Positions 24,460-32,505 are shown, counted from the first letter of the stretch. The stretch: DNA of 64,000 bases from Paenibacillus_T sp033239625 (GCF_033239625.1 NZ_BTCK01000022.1:1-64000); one strand, 5' to 3'. Program-made: numbers and translations. The notes: generated by a model from the letters alone, not told the origin.

Positions 24460-24488
24460 TTGACTTCCGACCGCGTATTCGGTACACT
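24460..24488 (+). promoter_or_regulatory. sigma-A type promoter for the dioxygenase gene
   Basis: TTGACT (24460-24465), 17-bp spacer, TACACT (24483-24488), about 72 bp upstream of ATG 24561. Confidence 0.6.
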
Positions 24489-24491
24489 TAC

Positions 24492-24514
24492 TTACATAAA
24501 GTAATTAAGTTACT
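24492..24514 (+). promoter_or_regulatory. CatR-like operator overlapping the start of transcription
   Basis: TTAC-ATAAA-GTAA at 24492-24504 fits the TTAC-N5-GTAA site known for CatR. It overlaps a second inverted repeat AGTAA-TTAAG-TTACT (24500-24514). The position just after the -10 box fits repression. Confidence 0.6.
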
Positions 24515-24560
24515 AATTATATACGACCTGTTCGCATTCTACGTTAAGGGGGCTTCTCTT

Positions 24561-25331
24561 ATGATGCCAGCTTTGTTCATTGGTCACGGATCGCCGATGA
24601 TGGCGATTGAAGATAACGAGTGCGGCGTATTTCTATCCCAATATGGTTCGACGATCGGTCGACCGAAAGCCATCGTGCTGTTCACTGCACATTGGGAAAC
24701 GGAAGCGCTGACGATTTCTGCAGTTGAAGGCCGTTATTCCACGATTCATGATTTCGGCGGTTTCCCTAAGCCGCTGTTCGACATGCGATATCCGGCGCCA
24801 GGCTCGGTTGAGCTCGCTGAACAAGTCGGCAAGCGTCTTGGCGAACAAGGCATTCCTGTACAATATGATGCCCAGCGCGGGCTCGATCATGGAAGCTGGG
24901 TTGTACTGTCGCGGCTGTATCCGGATGCAGATATTCCGGTCGTCCAGATCTCGGTACAACCGTTCCAAACGACAGAATATCAGTACCGTGTCGGCGAAGC
25001 GCTGCGTGGACTTGGTGTCGAAGATATCCTTGTTATCGGCAGCGGCGCGACCGTGCATAACTTCCAACAAATGCGCTGGGGCGGAGGCGACCCTGAGCAG
25101 TGGGCAATCGACTTCGACGACTGGCTTGTGGACCGAATGACCGAGCGCGATCTTCCTTCGCTGTTCCGCTACGATGAGCTGGCGCCGAACGCTCGCAAGG
25201 CCGTTCCGCGTCCGGAGCATTTTGTCCCACTGTACATTGCTTACGGAAGCGGCGACCCGGCGAACAAGCCGGAAGTCATCCATCGCAGCTACGAGATGGG
25301 GACGCTCAGCTACATTTGTATGAAATTCTAA
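24561..25331 (+). CDS. class III extradiol dioxygenase, DODA/YgiD type
   Basis: A 256-residue LigB-fold, Fe(II)- or Zn-dependent ring-opening dioxygenase. FIGHGSPMMAIEDN carries the first metal His, LFTAHWETEALTIS the second, LDHGSWVVLSRLYPDADIPV and IGSGATVHNFQQM are further family hallmarks, and PRPEHFVPLYIAYG is near the end. The family converts catechol-type compounds such as DOPA or detoxifies catechols. TTAAGGGGG precedes ATG 24561 at about ten bases. It is divergent from the YodB/CatR-type gene and has a matching operator at its promoter, so induction by catechols or quinones is likely. Confidence 0.92.
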   Translation: MMPALFIGHGSPMMAIEDNECGVFLSQYGSTIGRPKAIVLFTAHWETEALTISAVEGRYSTIHDFGGFPKPLFDMRYPAPGSVELAEQVGKRLGEQGIPVQYDAQRGLDHGSWVVLSRLYPDADIPVVQISVQPFQTTEYQYRVGEALRGLGVEDILVIGSGATVHNFQQMRWGGGDPEQWAIDFDDWLVDRMTERDLPSLFRYDELAPNARKAVPRPEHFVPLYIAYGSGDPANKPEVIHRSYEMGTLSYICMKF

Positions 25332-25404
25332 ATGGAATAGGCTGTTAGTAACGGGGCTTAGCCGTAGGGCGAGCCTCGTTGTGCTGTCTAGGACTTCACG
25401 CACA

Positions 25405-25491
25405 TGTGGATAAATAAGGAATGACAATACGCATAACGATGCGGTTATCCATAGGTTTATCCACACTATTCACATTTTGCGCTGGGGATAA
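25405..25491. other. DnaA box cluster 1
   Basis: TGTGGATAA (25405-25413, reverse of the consensus TTATCCACA), TTATCCATA (25445-25453), TTATCCACA (25457-25465, exact) and TGGGGATAA (25483-25491, one mismatch). The last lies within the promoter of the next gene. Confidence 0.65.
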
Positions 25492-25503
25492 ATTCTGTAT
25501 AAT
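25475..25503 (+). promoter_or_regulatory. promoter of the TipA-type MerR gene
   Basis: TTTTGC (25475-25480), 17-bp spacer, TATAAT (25498-25503). The DnaA-box-like TGGGGATAA is in the spacer. Confidence 0.5.
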
Positions 25504-25572
25504 ATGGGCTCAAAAAAGCGTTGACTCTCACGTTACGTGATCCTTTACGATACAAGTAAGAGGTGATGCGAC

Positions 25573-26349
25573 ATGTATTACAAGGTGAAGGAAGTAGCTA
25601 AGCTGGCCGGAATCAGCGTGCGTACGCTGCACCATTACGACGAGATTGGTCTGCTGAAGCCGTCCGAAGTTGGGGATAACGGCTACAGACGGTACAGCGA
25701 AGAGGATCTCGAACGGCTGCAGCAAGTGCTTTTCTTCAAGGAGATGGACTTGCCGCTTCAGGAGGTTCGCCTTATTCTGGACGATCCCGCGTATGACCGG
25801 CAGCAAATGCTGCGCATCCATAAGGAGCTGCTGCTGAAGAAGAAGCATCGCCTCGAACAAATCATCCAGTCGGTGGAGCAGACGCTTCAATCGATTGAAG
25901 GAGGGTATTCGATGAGCAAGCAGGATATGTTTGAGCCGTTTGATATGAAAGAAATCGAGGAACATCAGCAGAAGTACGGCAAGGAAGCGGAAGAACGGTG
26001 GGGAGGCACGGATGCGTACAAGGAATCGGCGCGCCGAACGTCCAAATTTACCGAGGAAGATTGGCGTAGAATCAAGGAATTCAATGCGGAGTTAAATCGC
26101 AAATTGATCGAACGGATGCCGTTCGGACCGGCAGATGAGGAAGCGCAGCGATTGGTCGCCTCGCATCGGCAGCATCTTACGGACAACTTCTACGACTGCT
26201 CGACCGAGATGTATCGCGGGCTGGGAGAAATGTATGTGAACGATCCGCGCTTTACAGCCAATATCGATAAGCACCAGGAAGGGCTTGCGGCGTTCTGGCG
26301 TGACGCGATCGTTATCCACTGCGACCGCGTTGAAGCGGGGAACGAATAA
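25573..26349 (+). CDS. MerR family regulator with TipAS domain
   Basis: A 258-residue activator. Residues 1-70 form the MerR winged helix (YYKVKEVAKLAGISVRTLHH, NGYRRYSEEDLERLQ); 75-110 form the coiled coil. Residues about 120-255 match the TipAS antibiotic-recognition domain, an all-alpha globin-like fold (EEDWRRIKEFNAELNRKLIE, then YDCSTEMYRGLGEMYVNDPR and GLAAFWRDAIVIHC). Relatives such as TipAL and Mta bind thiopeptides or drugs and activate efflux or self-protection genes. AAGAGGTGATG precedes the ATG. Unusually, clusters of DnaA boxes flank the gene on both sides. Confidence 0.93.
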   Translation: MYYKVKEVAKLAGISVRTLHHYDEIGLLKPSEVGDNGYRRYSEEDLERLQQVLFFKEMDLPLQEVRLILDDPAYDRQQMLRIHKELLLKKKHRLEQIIQSVEQTLQSIEGGYSMSKQDMFEPFDMKEIEEHQQKYGKEAEERWGGTDAYKESARRTSKFTEEDWRRIKEFNAELNRKLIERMPFGPADEEAQRLVASHRQHLTDNFYDCSTEMYRGLGEMYVNDPRFTANIDKHQEGLAAFWRDAIVIHCDRVEAGNE

Positions 26350-26365
26350 TATCAGTTGCGTGCGG

Positions 26366-26468
26366 TGTGGACAATCGTTGTCCACGCTGCACAGGTTAAG
26401 TAAGCGCTTCAAGTTATGAACATAACACACAGCTTATCCACAATATCCACACAATCACATGTGGATGG
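26366..26468. other. DnaA box cluster 2
   Basis: TGTGGACAA (26366-26374) and TTGTCCACG (26378-26386) form the inverted repeat GTGGACAA-TCG-TTGTCCAC. Then TTATCCACA (26434-26442, exact), ATATCCACA (26443-26451) and TGTGGATGG (26460-26468). Confidence 0.65.
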
Positions 26469-26557
26469 AATCTGAATAAAAATACCTAGTTCCAACTGCA
26501 ACCTATTTCGTGCTGACCCGTTAATAATGGTAAATCAGCACGAGGGGAGATGGCGTT

Positions 26558-26761
26558 GTGGAGGGCTTGGATTGCCTGCGCTGCAGCGGCGATATGCAAT
26601 TTCTGAAGGAATATCGGTTCGAATCGCGGGATAATAATCGCGGAATATTCGGAGCGCTGTTCGATGTGGAGGAGCATTTGACCTTTAACGTTTATGTGTG
26701 TCCGAACTGTGGGCACAGCGAATTTTTCCACACGGGCGTTCATAAACGGCTGGGCGATTGA
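26558..26761 (+). CDS. small zinc-ribbon protein
   Basis: A 67-residue protein with two Cys pairs, CLRC near the N-terminus and CPNCGH near the C-terminus, spaced as in a zinc ribbon. Between them lies a beta-strand-rich stretch (LFDVEEHLTFNVYVCPNCG). Start GTG 26558 follows GAGGGGAG. Proteins of this size and pattern are annotated only as zinc-ribbon domain proteins; no function is known to me. It is followed by a terminator. Confidence 0.8.
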   Translation: MEGLDCLRCSGDMQFLKEYRFESRDNNRGIFGALFDVEEHLTFNVYVCPNCGHSEFFHTGVHKRLGD

Positions 26762-26792
26762 TCGGAATCGATTGGGGATAAAGGGATGGAGA

Positions 26793-26822
26793 GCGCGTCT
26801 GCTGGAGCAGGCGCGTTTTTTT
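26793..26822 (+). terminator. intrinsic terminator
   Basis: GCGCG-T-CTGCT pairs with AGCAG-G-CGCG, followed by seven Ts. Confidence 0.85.
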
Positions 26823-26938
26823 GTTGTGTACAACTTTTATTTATTTTGAGGACTGTCGCCTCTATAATAGAACTTGTTTCCATTCCTGACGTTGATGGTA
26901 TAGCTTCATCCCAGTTCGATAAATGGGGAGGACGCAGT

Positions 26939-27391
26939 ATGATTCGTAAAGCGGTGGGCGGCATCATTCTGAATGCGGATAAGATTCTGTTAGTTCATAA
27001 GGTGAAGGGCGCGCAGGGTAAGATTGCGGGCAAATGGGATTTTCCCAAAGGCGGCATGGAACAAGATGATGTAAATGTAGAGCAGGCGCTGCGCAGAGAG
27101 TTGAAGGAGGAAACTGGCTCGGATCAGTACGTTGTTCTCCACCAATTCGAGCAGAAGATCTGTTTTGAATTTGACGCTGTCGTGCGAGAGAAGCTTGGCC
27201 TAGAGCGGCAGGAGACGACGATGTTTCTGGTTGCGTATACGGGAGACGGAACGGATCTGGCGCCGCAAGACGACGAGATTGATGAGGTACGCTGGTTCAG
27301 CGCAGACGAGATTTCGGATCTCTTATTTCCCGAGGCTAGGGAGTTCTTCGATCACAATGTTCGGAATCATGGGTTATTGCGGCAATCTTGA
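26939..27391 (+). CDS. Nudix hydrolase
   Basis: A 150-residue Nudix-fold hydrolase of nucleoside diphosphate derivatives. The Nudix helix is GGMEQDDVNVEQALRRELKE followed by ETG; the metal-binding REL-x-EE is intact, whereas the first Glu of the consensus (G-x5-E) appears as Val, a feature to note. GGGGAGG lies seven bases before ATG 26939. Its 3' end overlaps the convergent hisG-like gene by 18 bp. Substrate undetermined; possibilities include mutagenic nucleotides, NDP-sugars or capped RNA. Confidence 0.9.
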   Translation: MIRKAVGGIILNADKILLVHKVKGAQGKIAGKWDFPKGGMEQDDVNVEQALRRELKEETGSDQYVVLHQFEQKICFEFDAVVREKLGLERQETTMFLVAYTGDGTDLAPQDDEIDEVRWFSADEISDLLFPEAREFFDHNVRNHGLLRQS

Positions 27392-28003
27392 TTGTGAAAC
27401 AACGCTCAAGCGTTCGCACAACGTTAGAATCTGCTCGTTATATAGCGTATAGCTTGCTCGATTTGCTATAAGACGGCAGGATACACGTTGGATGGTGTCC
27501 AGCACGACCAGTTCATTGGAATCAACGCCTACATACCAATTAGGGATATCTACGATGCAATCAGCTAAATCTGCTGCTAATGCAAGCTCGAGAGAACCGT
27601 TAAGGGGGATAATCTTAGCTTGCTGCCCCTTATTGCGATAATATTGCGATGCAATGCGCGGATAGGGGGTTGCCACTCTTGGATTCACTTGCGCAGCTCC
27701 TGGATTTCCGAGGACAGCCAACGTACTTTTCGTAATCGTAAGATCAAGCAACTCATATACATTCCTCGGATTCTCCAGAAGCACCTCTTTGCCTACAATG
27801 CCTGCATCAGCTACGCCATACGCCACATAAGTTGGGATATCAATTGCTTTTGCAAGTATGAACGACATGTCCATATTAGGCAGAGAGATAATATAATTAC
27901 GGGACTCCTCTAGGTCGCAAGGAAGTGGATAACCAGCCTGCCGGAACAGATGCGAGACAGATTGATTGCCTTTGGGCAGGGCGATGTGCAGCTCAGTTTG
28001 CAT
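27374..28003 (-). CDS. ATP phosphoribosyltransferase (HisG)-like protein, orphan
   Basis: A 209-residue protein resembling the short form of HisG, which catalyses the first step of histidine synthesis. LHIALPKGNQSVSHLF matches the N-terminal ALPKGR region, and DIPTYVAYGVADAGIVGKEV is the highly conserved HisG block. The phosphoribosyl-binding segment is LNGSLELALAADLADCIVDI, where family members have G-S-x-E. The short form normally needs HisZ, but no his gene is nearby. AGAAGGTG precedes ATG 28003. It may be a paralogue with a changed role, or a scattered his gene. The 3' end overlaps the Nudix gene. Confidence 0.78.
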   Translation of the reverse strand: MQTELHIALPKGNQSVSHLFRQAGYPLPCDLEESRNYIISLPNMDMSFILAKAIDIPTYVAYGVADAGIVGKEVLLENPRNVYELLDLTITKSTLAVLGNPGAAQVNPRVATPYPRIASQYYRNKGQQAKIIPLNGSLELALAADLADCIVDIPNWYVGVDSNELVVLDTIQRVSCRLIANRASYTLYNEQILTLCERLSVVSQSRLPQ

Positions 28004-28261
28004 AAGTACACCTTCTTTCATCATAAATTTTTAAGCAAACCTGCAATTCGTACGGGCTTATCCGCTGATAATGACACATTGCGTTGGCAAGCCTTCATTT
28101 CATGCATCCTTTTAGCAGGTATAGCCCGCTATTTGGGCGAGATAATGAGAAATGCCTGCATATTCTCCAGGAATCACTCCATGGTTTGCAGTACAGGCTG
28201 AAAAAGATGCATGTTCTGCAGGTTAGGTATGACGAGGACCCGATTTTGTCCATATGAGGAG
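28004..28261. other. intergenic region
   Basis: Upstream of the hisG-like gene. No convincing gene; no clear promoter or T-box-like structure was recognised. Confidence 0.3.
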
Positions 28262-28312
28262 CCGCAAAAGGGCTGCCGCAAGAGCACATACGTGCTTCGC
28301 GACAGCCCTATC
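28262..28312 (-). terminator. intrinsic terminator of the GyrI-like gene
   Basis: AGGGCTG pairs with CAGCCCT, with inner AGCA/TGCT. Reading on the minus strand it ends in CCCTTTTG. Confidence 0.75.
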
Positions 28313-28340
28313 CGGATTCCATCCGTATCGACCACGATCA

Positions 28341-28829
28341 CTATCCCTTACGCTTCTTCACCGGCGACCAAATCTGAATCTCATTCCGCTCATCATCAGA
28401 ACCGGGAATGGTCTTCTCATCATAGCGCTCCAAGTAGTAAGCGACATCGTCGTACTCATAACCGTTGTCCTTCAGCCATTGGCTCGTAAAATCATACGCG
28501 TTTCCCGTCTGGCTGGCAGGCCCTTTATAATAAGTCACGGCATACAGACGAGGCAGCAGGTGGAGATGCACCATGCCATGCGGCAGGCTCTCAAACGGAT
28601 CTACCTCATAGCAGGAGTAGAAATCAACAATCCCATTGTTCCCTTTGTAATTGGGTGGAGTAATTCCGTACGTAACGTTATCGCTCTTGATGTTCTTAAT
28701 TTCATCGCGTCTTGTCATCAACTCGTCGAATGCACGACTGACCGTTGAACCTAGCTGGTCAAAAGTTGAACTCGCTCTTACCCCGACATAAGCAGAGATG
28801 CCGTCGGTTTCCACAATCTCAACTCGCAC
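28341..28829 (-). CDS. GyrI-like effector-binding domain protein
   Basis: A 162-residue protein of the AraC_E_bind/GyrI-like (SOUL-related) fold. It has the opening ISAYVGVRASSTFDQLGSTV, a central TPPNYKGNNGIVDFYSCYEV, and a C-terminal WLKDNGYEYDDVAYYLERYD segment. Stand-alone domains of this type bind small hydrophobic or drug-like molecules, or gyrase in the case of E. coli GyrI. GTG 28829 lies 12 bases after AGGAG, rather far. It is 40 bp downstream of a VOC-family gene, probably co-transcribed, which hints at a shared small-molecule protection role. Confidence 0.8.
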   Translation of the reverse strand: MRVEIVETDGISAYVGVRASSTFDQLGSTVSRAFDELMTRRDEIKNIKSDNVTYGITPPNYKGNNGIVDFYSCYEVDPFESLPHGMVHLHLLPRLYAVTYYKGPASQTGNAYDFTSQWLKDNGYEYDDVAYYLERYDEKTIPGSDDERNEIQIWSPVKKRKG

Positions 28830-28869
28830 TTCCGAATCACGCTCCTATGATCGCAGCAAGCGCCGCCCA

Positions 28870-29331
28870 TTATCGAACCAAGCCGAACAAATTCCCCTTC
28901 AATCGTTCAACCTCTTCTGGCGTCCGATGGACGTTCACGCATTCGTTCACGTCGAACTTGTTGCCGTCCGAATCGTAGAAGACGAAGTTGATGCCGCAGC
29001 TGTCCCGATCTTTCAGCTCAGCCGTCTGGACGCCATTAGCACGCAAATGGTCATACAACATCTCGATCTGACGAACCTCGAACGTTAATCGGAACATCTC
29101 ATAACCCGTTTTGCTCGGGAATTGGTTATCGATCGGGCCGTCGGTTTGGACGAGATGAAGCCATTGTCCATCGGACAACTTCAAGATGACCTGCGCTTCT
29201 GCGGCATTGTACGGTACCGCATATTCGAGTCCGAAATTCCGCTGCCACCATTCCGCCGACTTCAGCGGGTTCCTCACAGGTACATAGTTGGAGCATACAG
29301 CCTTCAGCGCATTGCCTAGCATTCCTGCCAT
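28870..29331 (-). CDS. VOC (glyoxalase/bleomycin resistance) family protein
   Basis: A 153-residue protein with the VOC fold: VCSNYVPVRNPLKSAEWWQR, then a LKLSDGQWLHLVQTDG strand-turn-strand, FRLTFEVRQIEMLYDHLRA, and NFVFYDSDGNKFDVNECVN carrying the usual C-terminal metal-binding Glu position. AAGGGG lies nine bases before ATG 29331; the ATG at 29340 abuts it and is unlikely. First gene of a likely two-gene operon with the GyrI-like protein. Substrate unknown. Confidence 0.85.
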   Translation of the reverse strand: MAGMLGNALKAVCSNYVPVRNPLKSAEWWQRNFGLEYAVPYNAAEAQVILKLSDGQWLHLVQTDGPIDNQFPSKTGYEMFRLTFEVRQIEMLYDHLRANGVQTAELKDRDSCGINFVFYDSDGNKFDVNECVNVHRTPEEVERLKGNLFGLVR

Positions 29332-29424
29332 CGCGTTCATCCCCTTGTATGTAGTCGTTGATCAGTTAAGTAACGATAATCGTAGGCAAAACCAAACAGG
29401 TCCGCGCGAAAAATTAACGTTGGA

Positions 29425-30285
29425 TTACAACCATCGATAGGATTTGAAAGTAATCAAGCTCTTGACCGTCCGATAAGCCCTCCATTCCAATCTCGCAAGC
29501 TCGCTCGGTGGCTGCCATGAAATCGGCCAGCCGCCGTCCTCATCCTGTTCGGCCGCGAGTGCCTTGAGATGCTGCTCGATTACAGCATCGCTGAAGAGTG
29601 GACGGCAATATGAATCCGATACCGGTGCAAAATCAAGAGGCGTGAGGCCATAACCTTGAGAAGCTGGGTCCAATCGGAAAAAGTGTGCATTCATCAGCTC
29701 GTCAGCGAGCTTGTTATACAGCGCTCTGATCGCATCCGTCTGAGGCAAGCTCTCGAGCAGGCAAAACGCCGTTAGAATCGTATGCGAATCCTCATACTTC
29801 TCCTTTGCGATATGCTGGAGGCAGACATCAACAGCTTTATCGAGCCAAGGATCTTGAATGCCCTGCCAATTCAGCAGGCCAACCAAACCCGTCAAGCGGC
29901 TGAATGAAGGCTGCTCTGCATCTGCCGAATTCCAGTGATCCGCATGAGGATAATGCCGTGAGGAAGCGGTAATCGTCGCAATTCCTTGCTTAAGATCAGC
30001 CTGTTTCGCGATGTAACGGCATACACCGCCAGCAAGCTCGGCATCTTGTATCCCGGCTTCATACAGCGTTCGCAATCCGAATTCCGCGAAGAGCGGCTGG
30101 CTGTCCGGCGCGCGCAAGTCCGGCTCCAATGCATGACCGAAGCCGCCATCGTCATTCTGATATGCTCGCAGCGCCAGCACGACATCGCCCGCCGAGCCGC
30201 CGAAGAAGGCGTGGTCGAACACACGCCGTTCGAGCAGTCTCGCATTCGCCCAAATAAATCGCGCTGCGTTTTCTTTATTCATCAT
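29425..30285 (-). CDS. alpha-alpha toroid (prenyltransferase-like) protein
   Basis: A 286-residue protein with repeats of the terpenoid cyclase / protein prenyltransferase toroid: YQNDDGGFGHALEPDLRAPD near the N-terminus and LAAEQDEDGGWPISWQPP near the C-terminus are QW-like motifs (Q-x-x-D-G-G-[FW]). The DxDD motif of squalene cyclases is absent, so cyclase activity is doubtful. No signal peptide. AGAGGTG is five bases before ATG 30285 (a second ATG follows directly). Function unknown; such proteins occur widely in Paenibacillaceae genomes as hypotheticals. Confidence 0.72.
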   Translation of the reverse strand: MMNKENAARFIWANARLLERRVFDHAFFGGSAGDVVLALRAYQNDDGGFGHALEPDLRAPDSQPLFAEFGLRTLYEAGIQDAELAGGVCRYIAKQADLKQGIATITASSRHYPHADHWNSADAEQPSFSRLTGLVGLLNWQGIQDPWLDKAVDVCLQHIAKEKYEDSHTILTAFCLLESLPQTDAIRALYNKLADELMNAHFFRLDPASQGYGLTPLDFAPVSDSYCRPLFSDAVIEQHLKALAAEQDEDGGWPISWQPPSELARLEWRAYRTVKSLITFKSYRWL

Positions 30286-30383
30286 AAGAGCACCTCTGTT
30301 TCGAATTAGGGTAGCATGCGGGGTGAGGAATCATGGGGGATGCAGATGAATTTAACAACTATTTCTATTCGAGTGTAAAGCAA

Positions 30384-30420
30384 AGCGGCCTCCACCCGCA
30401 ATCGGGATGGAGACCGCCTC
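30384..30420 (-). terminator. intrinsic terminator after mqo
   Basis: GCGG-CTCCA-CCCG pairs with CGGG-TGGAG-CCGC; on the minus strand it ends in GCCGCTTTGCTTT. Confidence 0.7.
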
Positions 30421-30432
30421 CTATAAACTTAT

Positions 30433-31935
30433 TTATTTAACAGCCGCTTGCAGTTCGCTCTTCAAACCAAGCGCACGACCCGTCGTTGCTTGAATCTCGC
30501 GGACCAGCGCAGGGTTATCCATCAGCTTCACGCCGTACGATGGAATCATTTCTTTGATCTTCGGCTCCCAAGCTTTGATATGCTGCGGGAAGCACTTGTT
30601 GATGACTTCGAGCATGACGGATACAGCCGTCGATGCTCCTGGGGATGCGCCGAGCAGTGCGGCAACCGAGCCGTCAGCAGCGCTGATAACTTCGGTACCG
30701 AATTGCAGCGTACCTTTGCCGCCGGTAGGGGTATCCTTGATGATCTGTACGCGTTGACCTGCAACGAGCAGATCCCAGTCTGCGCTATTCGCATCCGGAA
30801 CGAATTGACGCAGATCGTTCATGCGCTGCTCTTTGGACAACATGACCTGCTTGATCAGGTACATCGTCAGCGAAGCGCTCTTCACGCCAGCTGCGAGCAT
30901 CGTCAACAGGTTGTGCGGCTTAACCGACGTGATCAGGTCGAGCATGGAGCCCGTCTTCAGGAACTTCGGCGAGAAGCCTGCGAACGGTCCGAAGAGCAGC
31001 GACTCCTTGCCGTCGATCATACGCGTATCCAAGTGAGGGACGGACATTGGAGGCGCACCGACTGGCGCTTGACCGTATACTTTGGCGCGGTGCTTCGCCA
31101 CAACCTCTGGATTGCGGCACACCATGAACAGGCCGCTTACAGGGAAACCGCCAACGCCTTTGCCTTCTTTAATTCCAGTCTTCTGTAGCAGGTGGAGACT
31201 GCCGCCGCCGCCGCCGATGAAGACGAATGGAGCGGCATGACGTTCTACGCTGCCCGTATCGAGATTGCGAACCTTCATTTCCCACAGGCCGTCGCTCGTA
31301 CGTTTGATGTCTTCAACGCTGCGTTTATATTCAAGGTTTACATTTTGTTTCTGCAGATGCTTGAACAAGATGCGCGTCAGCGCGCCGAAGTTGACGTCCG
31401 TTCCGGCTTCGCTTCTTGTTGCCGCAATCGGCTTGTCAACGACGCGATTCTGCATCATGAGCGGAATCCATTCCTTCAGCTTCTCAGGGCTGTCCGAGAA
31501 CTCCATGCCTTCGAACAGCGGGTTAGCAGACAGCGCCGCGAACCGTTTGCGAAGGAAATTAACGTCCTTGTCGCCTTGCACGAAGCTCATATGAGGTACG
31601 GATACGATAAAGTCCCGTGGATTGCGAATCAGGTTGCTGTTCACCAAGTAAGACCAGAACTGTCTGGATACTTGGAACTCTTCGTTAACCTTGATGGCTT
31701 TGTTGATATCGATGGAGCCATCGGGTTTCTCATTCGTGTAGTTCAGCTCGCACAGGGCAGAGTGACCTGTACCTGCGTTGTTCCACTCGTTGGAGCTTTC
31801 TTCGCCAGCGCTTCCGAGCTTCTCGAACACGGAAATTTTCCACGATGGCATCAGTTCTTTCAGCAGCGCCCCAAGTGTTGCGCTCATGATTCCGGCACCA
31901 ATTAAGATAACGTCTGTCGTTTGTCTGTTACTCAT
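30433..31935 (-). CDS. mqo: malate:quinone oxidoreductase
   Basis: A 500-residue FAD-dependent, membrane-associated malate dehydrogenase that passes electrons to the quinone pool. Diagnostic parts: VILIGAGIMSATLGALLKEL (FAD-binding and Mqo signature), EWNNAGTGHSALCELNYT, VFIGGGGGSLHLLQKTGI, FPVSGLFMVC, and near the end LGASPGASTAVSVMLEVI. Full length for the family. RBS TAAGGACGG precedes the ATG. An Fnr/Crp-like palindrome lies 34 bp upstream, suggesting oxygen- or cAMP-type control. A terminator follows. Confidence 0.96.
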   Translation of the reverse strand: MSNRQTTDVILIGAGIMSATLGALLKELMPSWKISVFEKLGSAGEESSNEWNNAGTGHSALCELNYTNEKPDGSIDINKAIKVNEEFQVSRQFWSYLVNSNLIRNPRDFIVSVPHMSFVQGDKDVNFLRKRFAALSANPLFEGMEFSDSPEKLKEWIPLMMQNRVVDKPIAATRSEAGTDVNFGALTRILFKHLQKQNVNLEYKRSVEDIKRTSDGLWEMKVRNLDTGSVERHAAPFVFIGGGGGSLHLLQKTGIKEGKGVGGFPVSGLFMVCRNPEVVAKHRAKVYGQAPVGAPPMSVPHLDTRMIDGKESLLFGPFAGFSPKFLKTGSMLDLITSVKPHNLLTMLAAGVKSASLTMYLIKQVMLSKEQRMNDLRQFVPDANSADWDLLVAGQRVQIIKDTPTGGKGTLQFGTEVISAADGSVAALLGASPGASTAVSVMLEVINKCFPQHIKAWEPKIKEMIPSYGVKLMDNPALVREIQATTGRALGLKSELQAAVK

Positions 31936-31968
31936 GATTTACCGTCCTTACGTTCTATTATTCAGGTT

Positions 31969-31984
31969 GTGACAATCGTCACAT
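31969..31984 (-). promoter_or_regulatory. Fnr/Crp-type palindrome upstream of mqo
   Basis: TGTGA-CAATCG-TCACA, a perfect match to the TGTGA-N6-TCACA consensus of the Crp/Fnr family, 34-49 bp upstream of the mqo start codon. This location fits repression or control close to the promoter. Confidence 0.6.
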
Positions 31985-32505
31985 ACCCTTCGTCAATCAA
32001 GTACGCTTTTCCGTGATAAATTAGATTATGATACTAACTATTATATGATAGTTAAAAGCTATTTGAAAGCCAGATCGCCGAACCGTAATTAAGTCCCTAA
32101 TGCATACAGAAAAACCCAACATCCTCACCAAGTAAAGGAGCAGCGCGGTGCGGCTTGCCAGATCGGAGCGCATGCAGGAAAGCCCGCCATTGTTCAACAT
32201 CTCCTTTCTTTGTGCGAAATATCCTTTACATATGTACAGCATTCCGCTGCAAACCAACTGTCTTTTATGATACGACGATATGCTGGCATGTGCCAGTTGA
32301 ACGGATCATGTCACGTATACAATTAATTTATCGATTTAATCGGAAAAAGTTTTCGCATTTACGCCAAGCAACATTTGTCCATATAAAAGCAACGTCAGGA
32401 TATAGGCTGAGCAGAGGTTCTTATGATTTAATTCCATTAGCAATTCGACAATGGAATGGACAATCGTTGATTCCCGCCAGCACGGGAACACAGGAGGCGC
32501 TAATG
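31985..32505. other. intergenic region upstream of GH27 gene
   Basis: An open frame leads into the alpha-galactosidase from 32155, but its composition is unlike the enzyme and it matches no family. AT-rich patches occur around 32010-32060 and 32310-32400. No confident promoter or cre site was found. Confidence 0.35.

Noticed and set aside
25405..26468. DnaA boxes considered as the chromosomal origin
   Set aside because: No dnaA, dnaN, recF, gyrase or rpmH genes and no clear DNA-unwinding element nearby.
28004..28340. Possible T-box or riboswitch upstream of the hisG-like gene
   Set aside because: No T-box sequence, specifier-type stem or leader terminator could be recognised.
32155..32505. 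N-terminal extension of the GH27 enzyme or a separate small gene
   Set aside because: The extra sequence has no family likeness, and AGGAGG sits just before the standard GH27 start.
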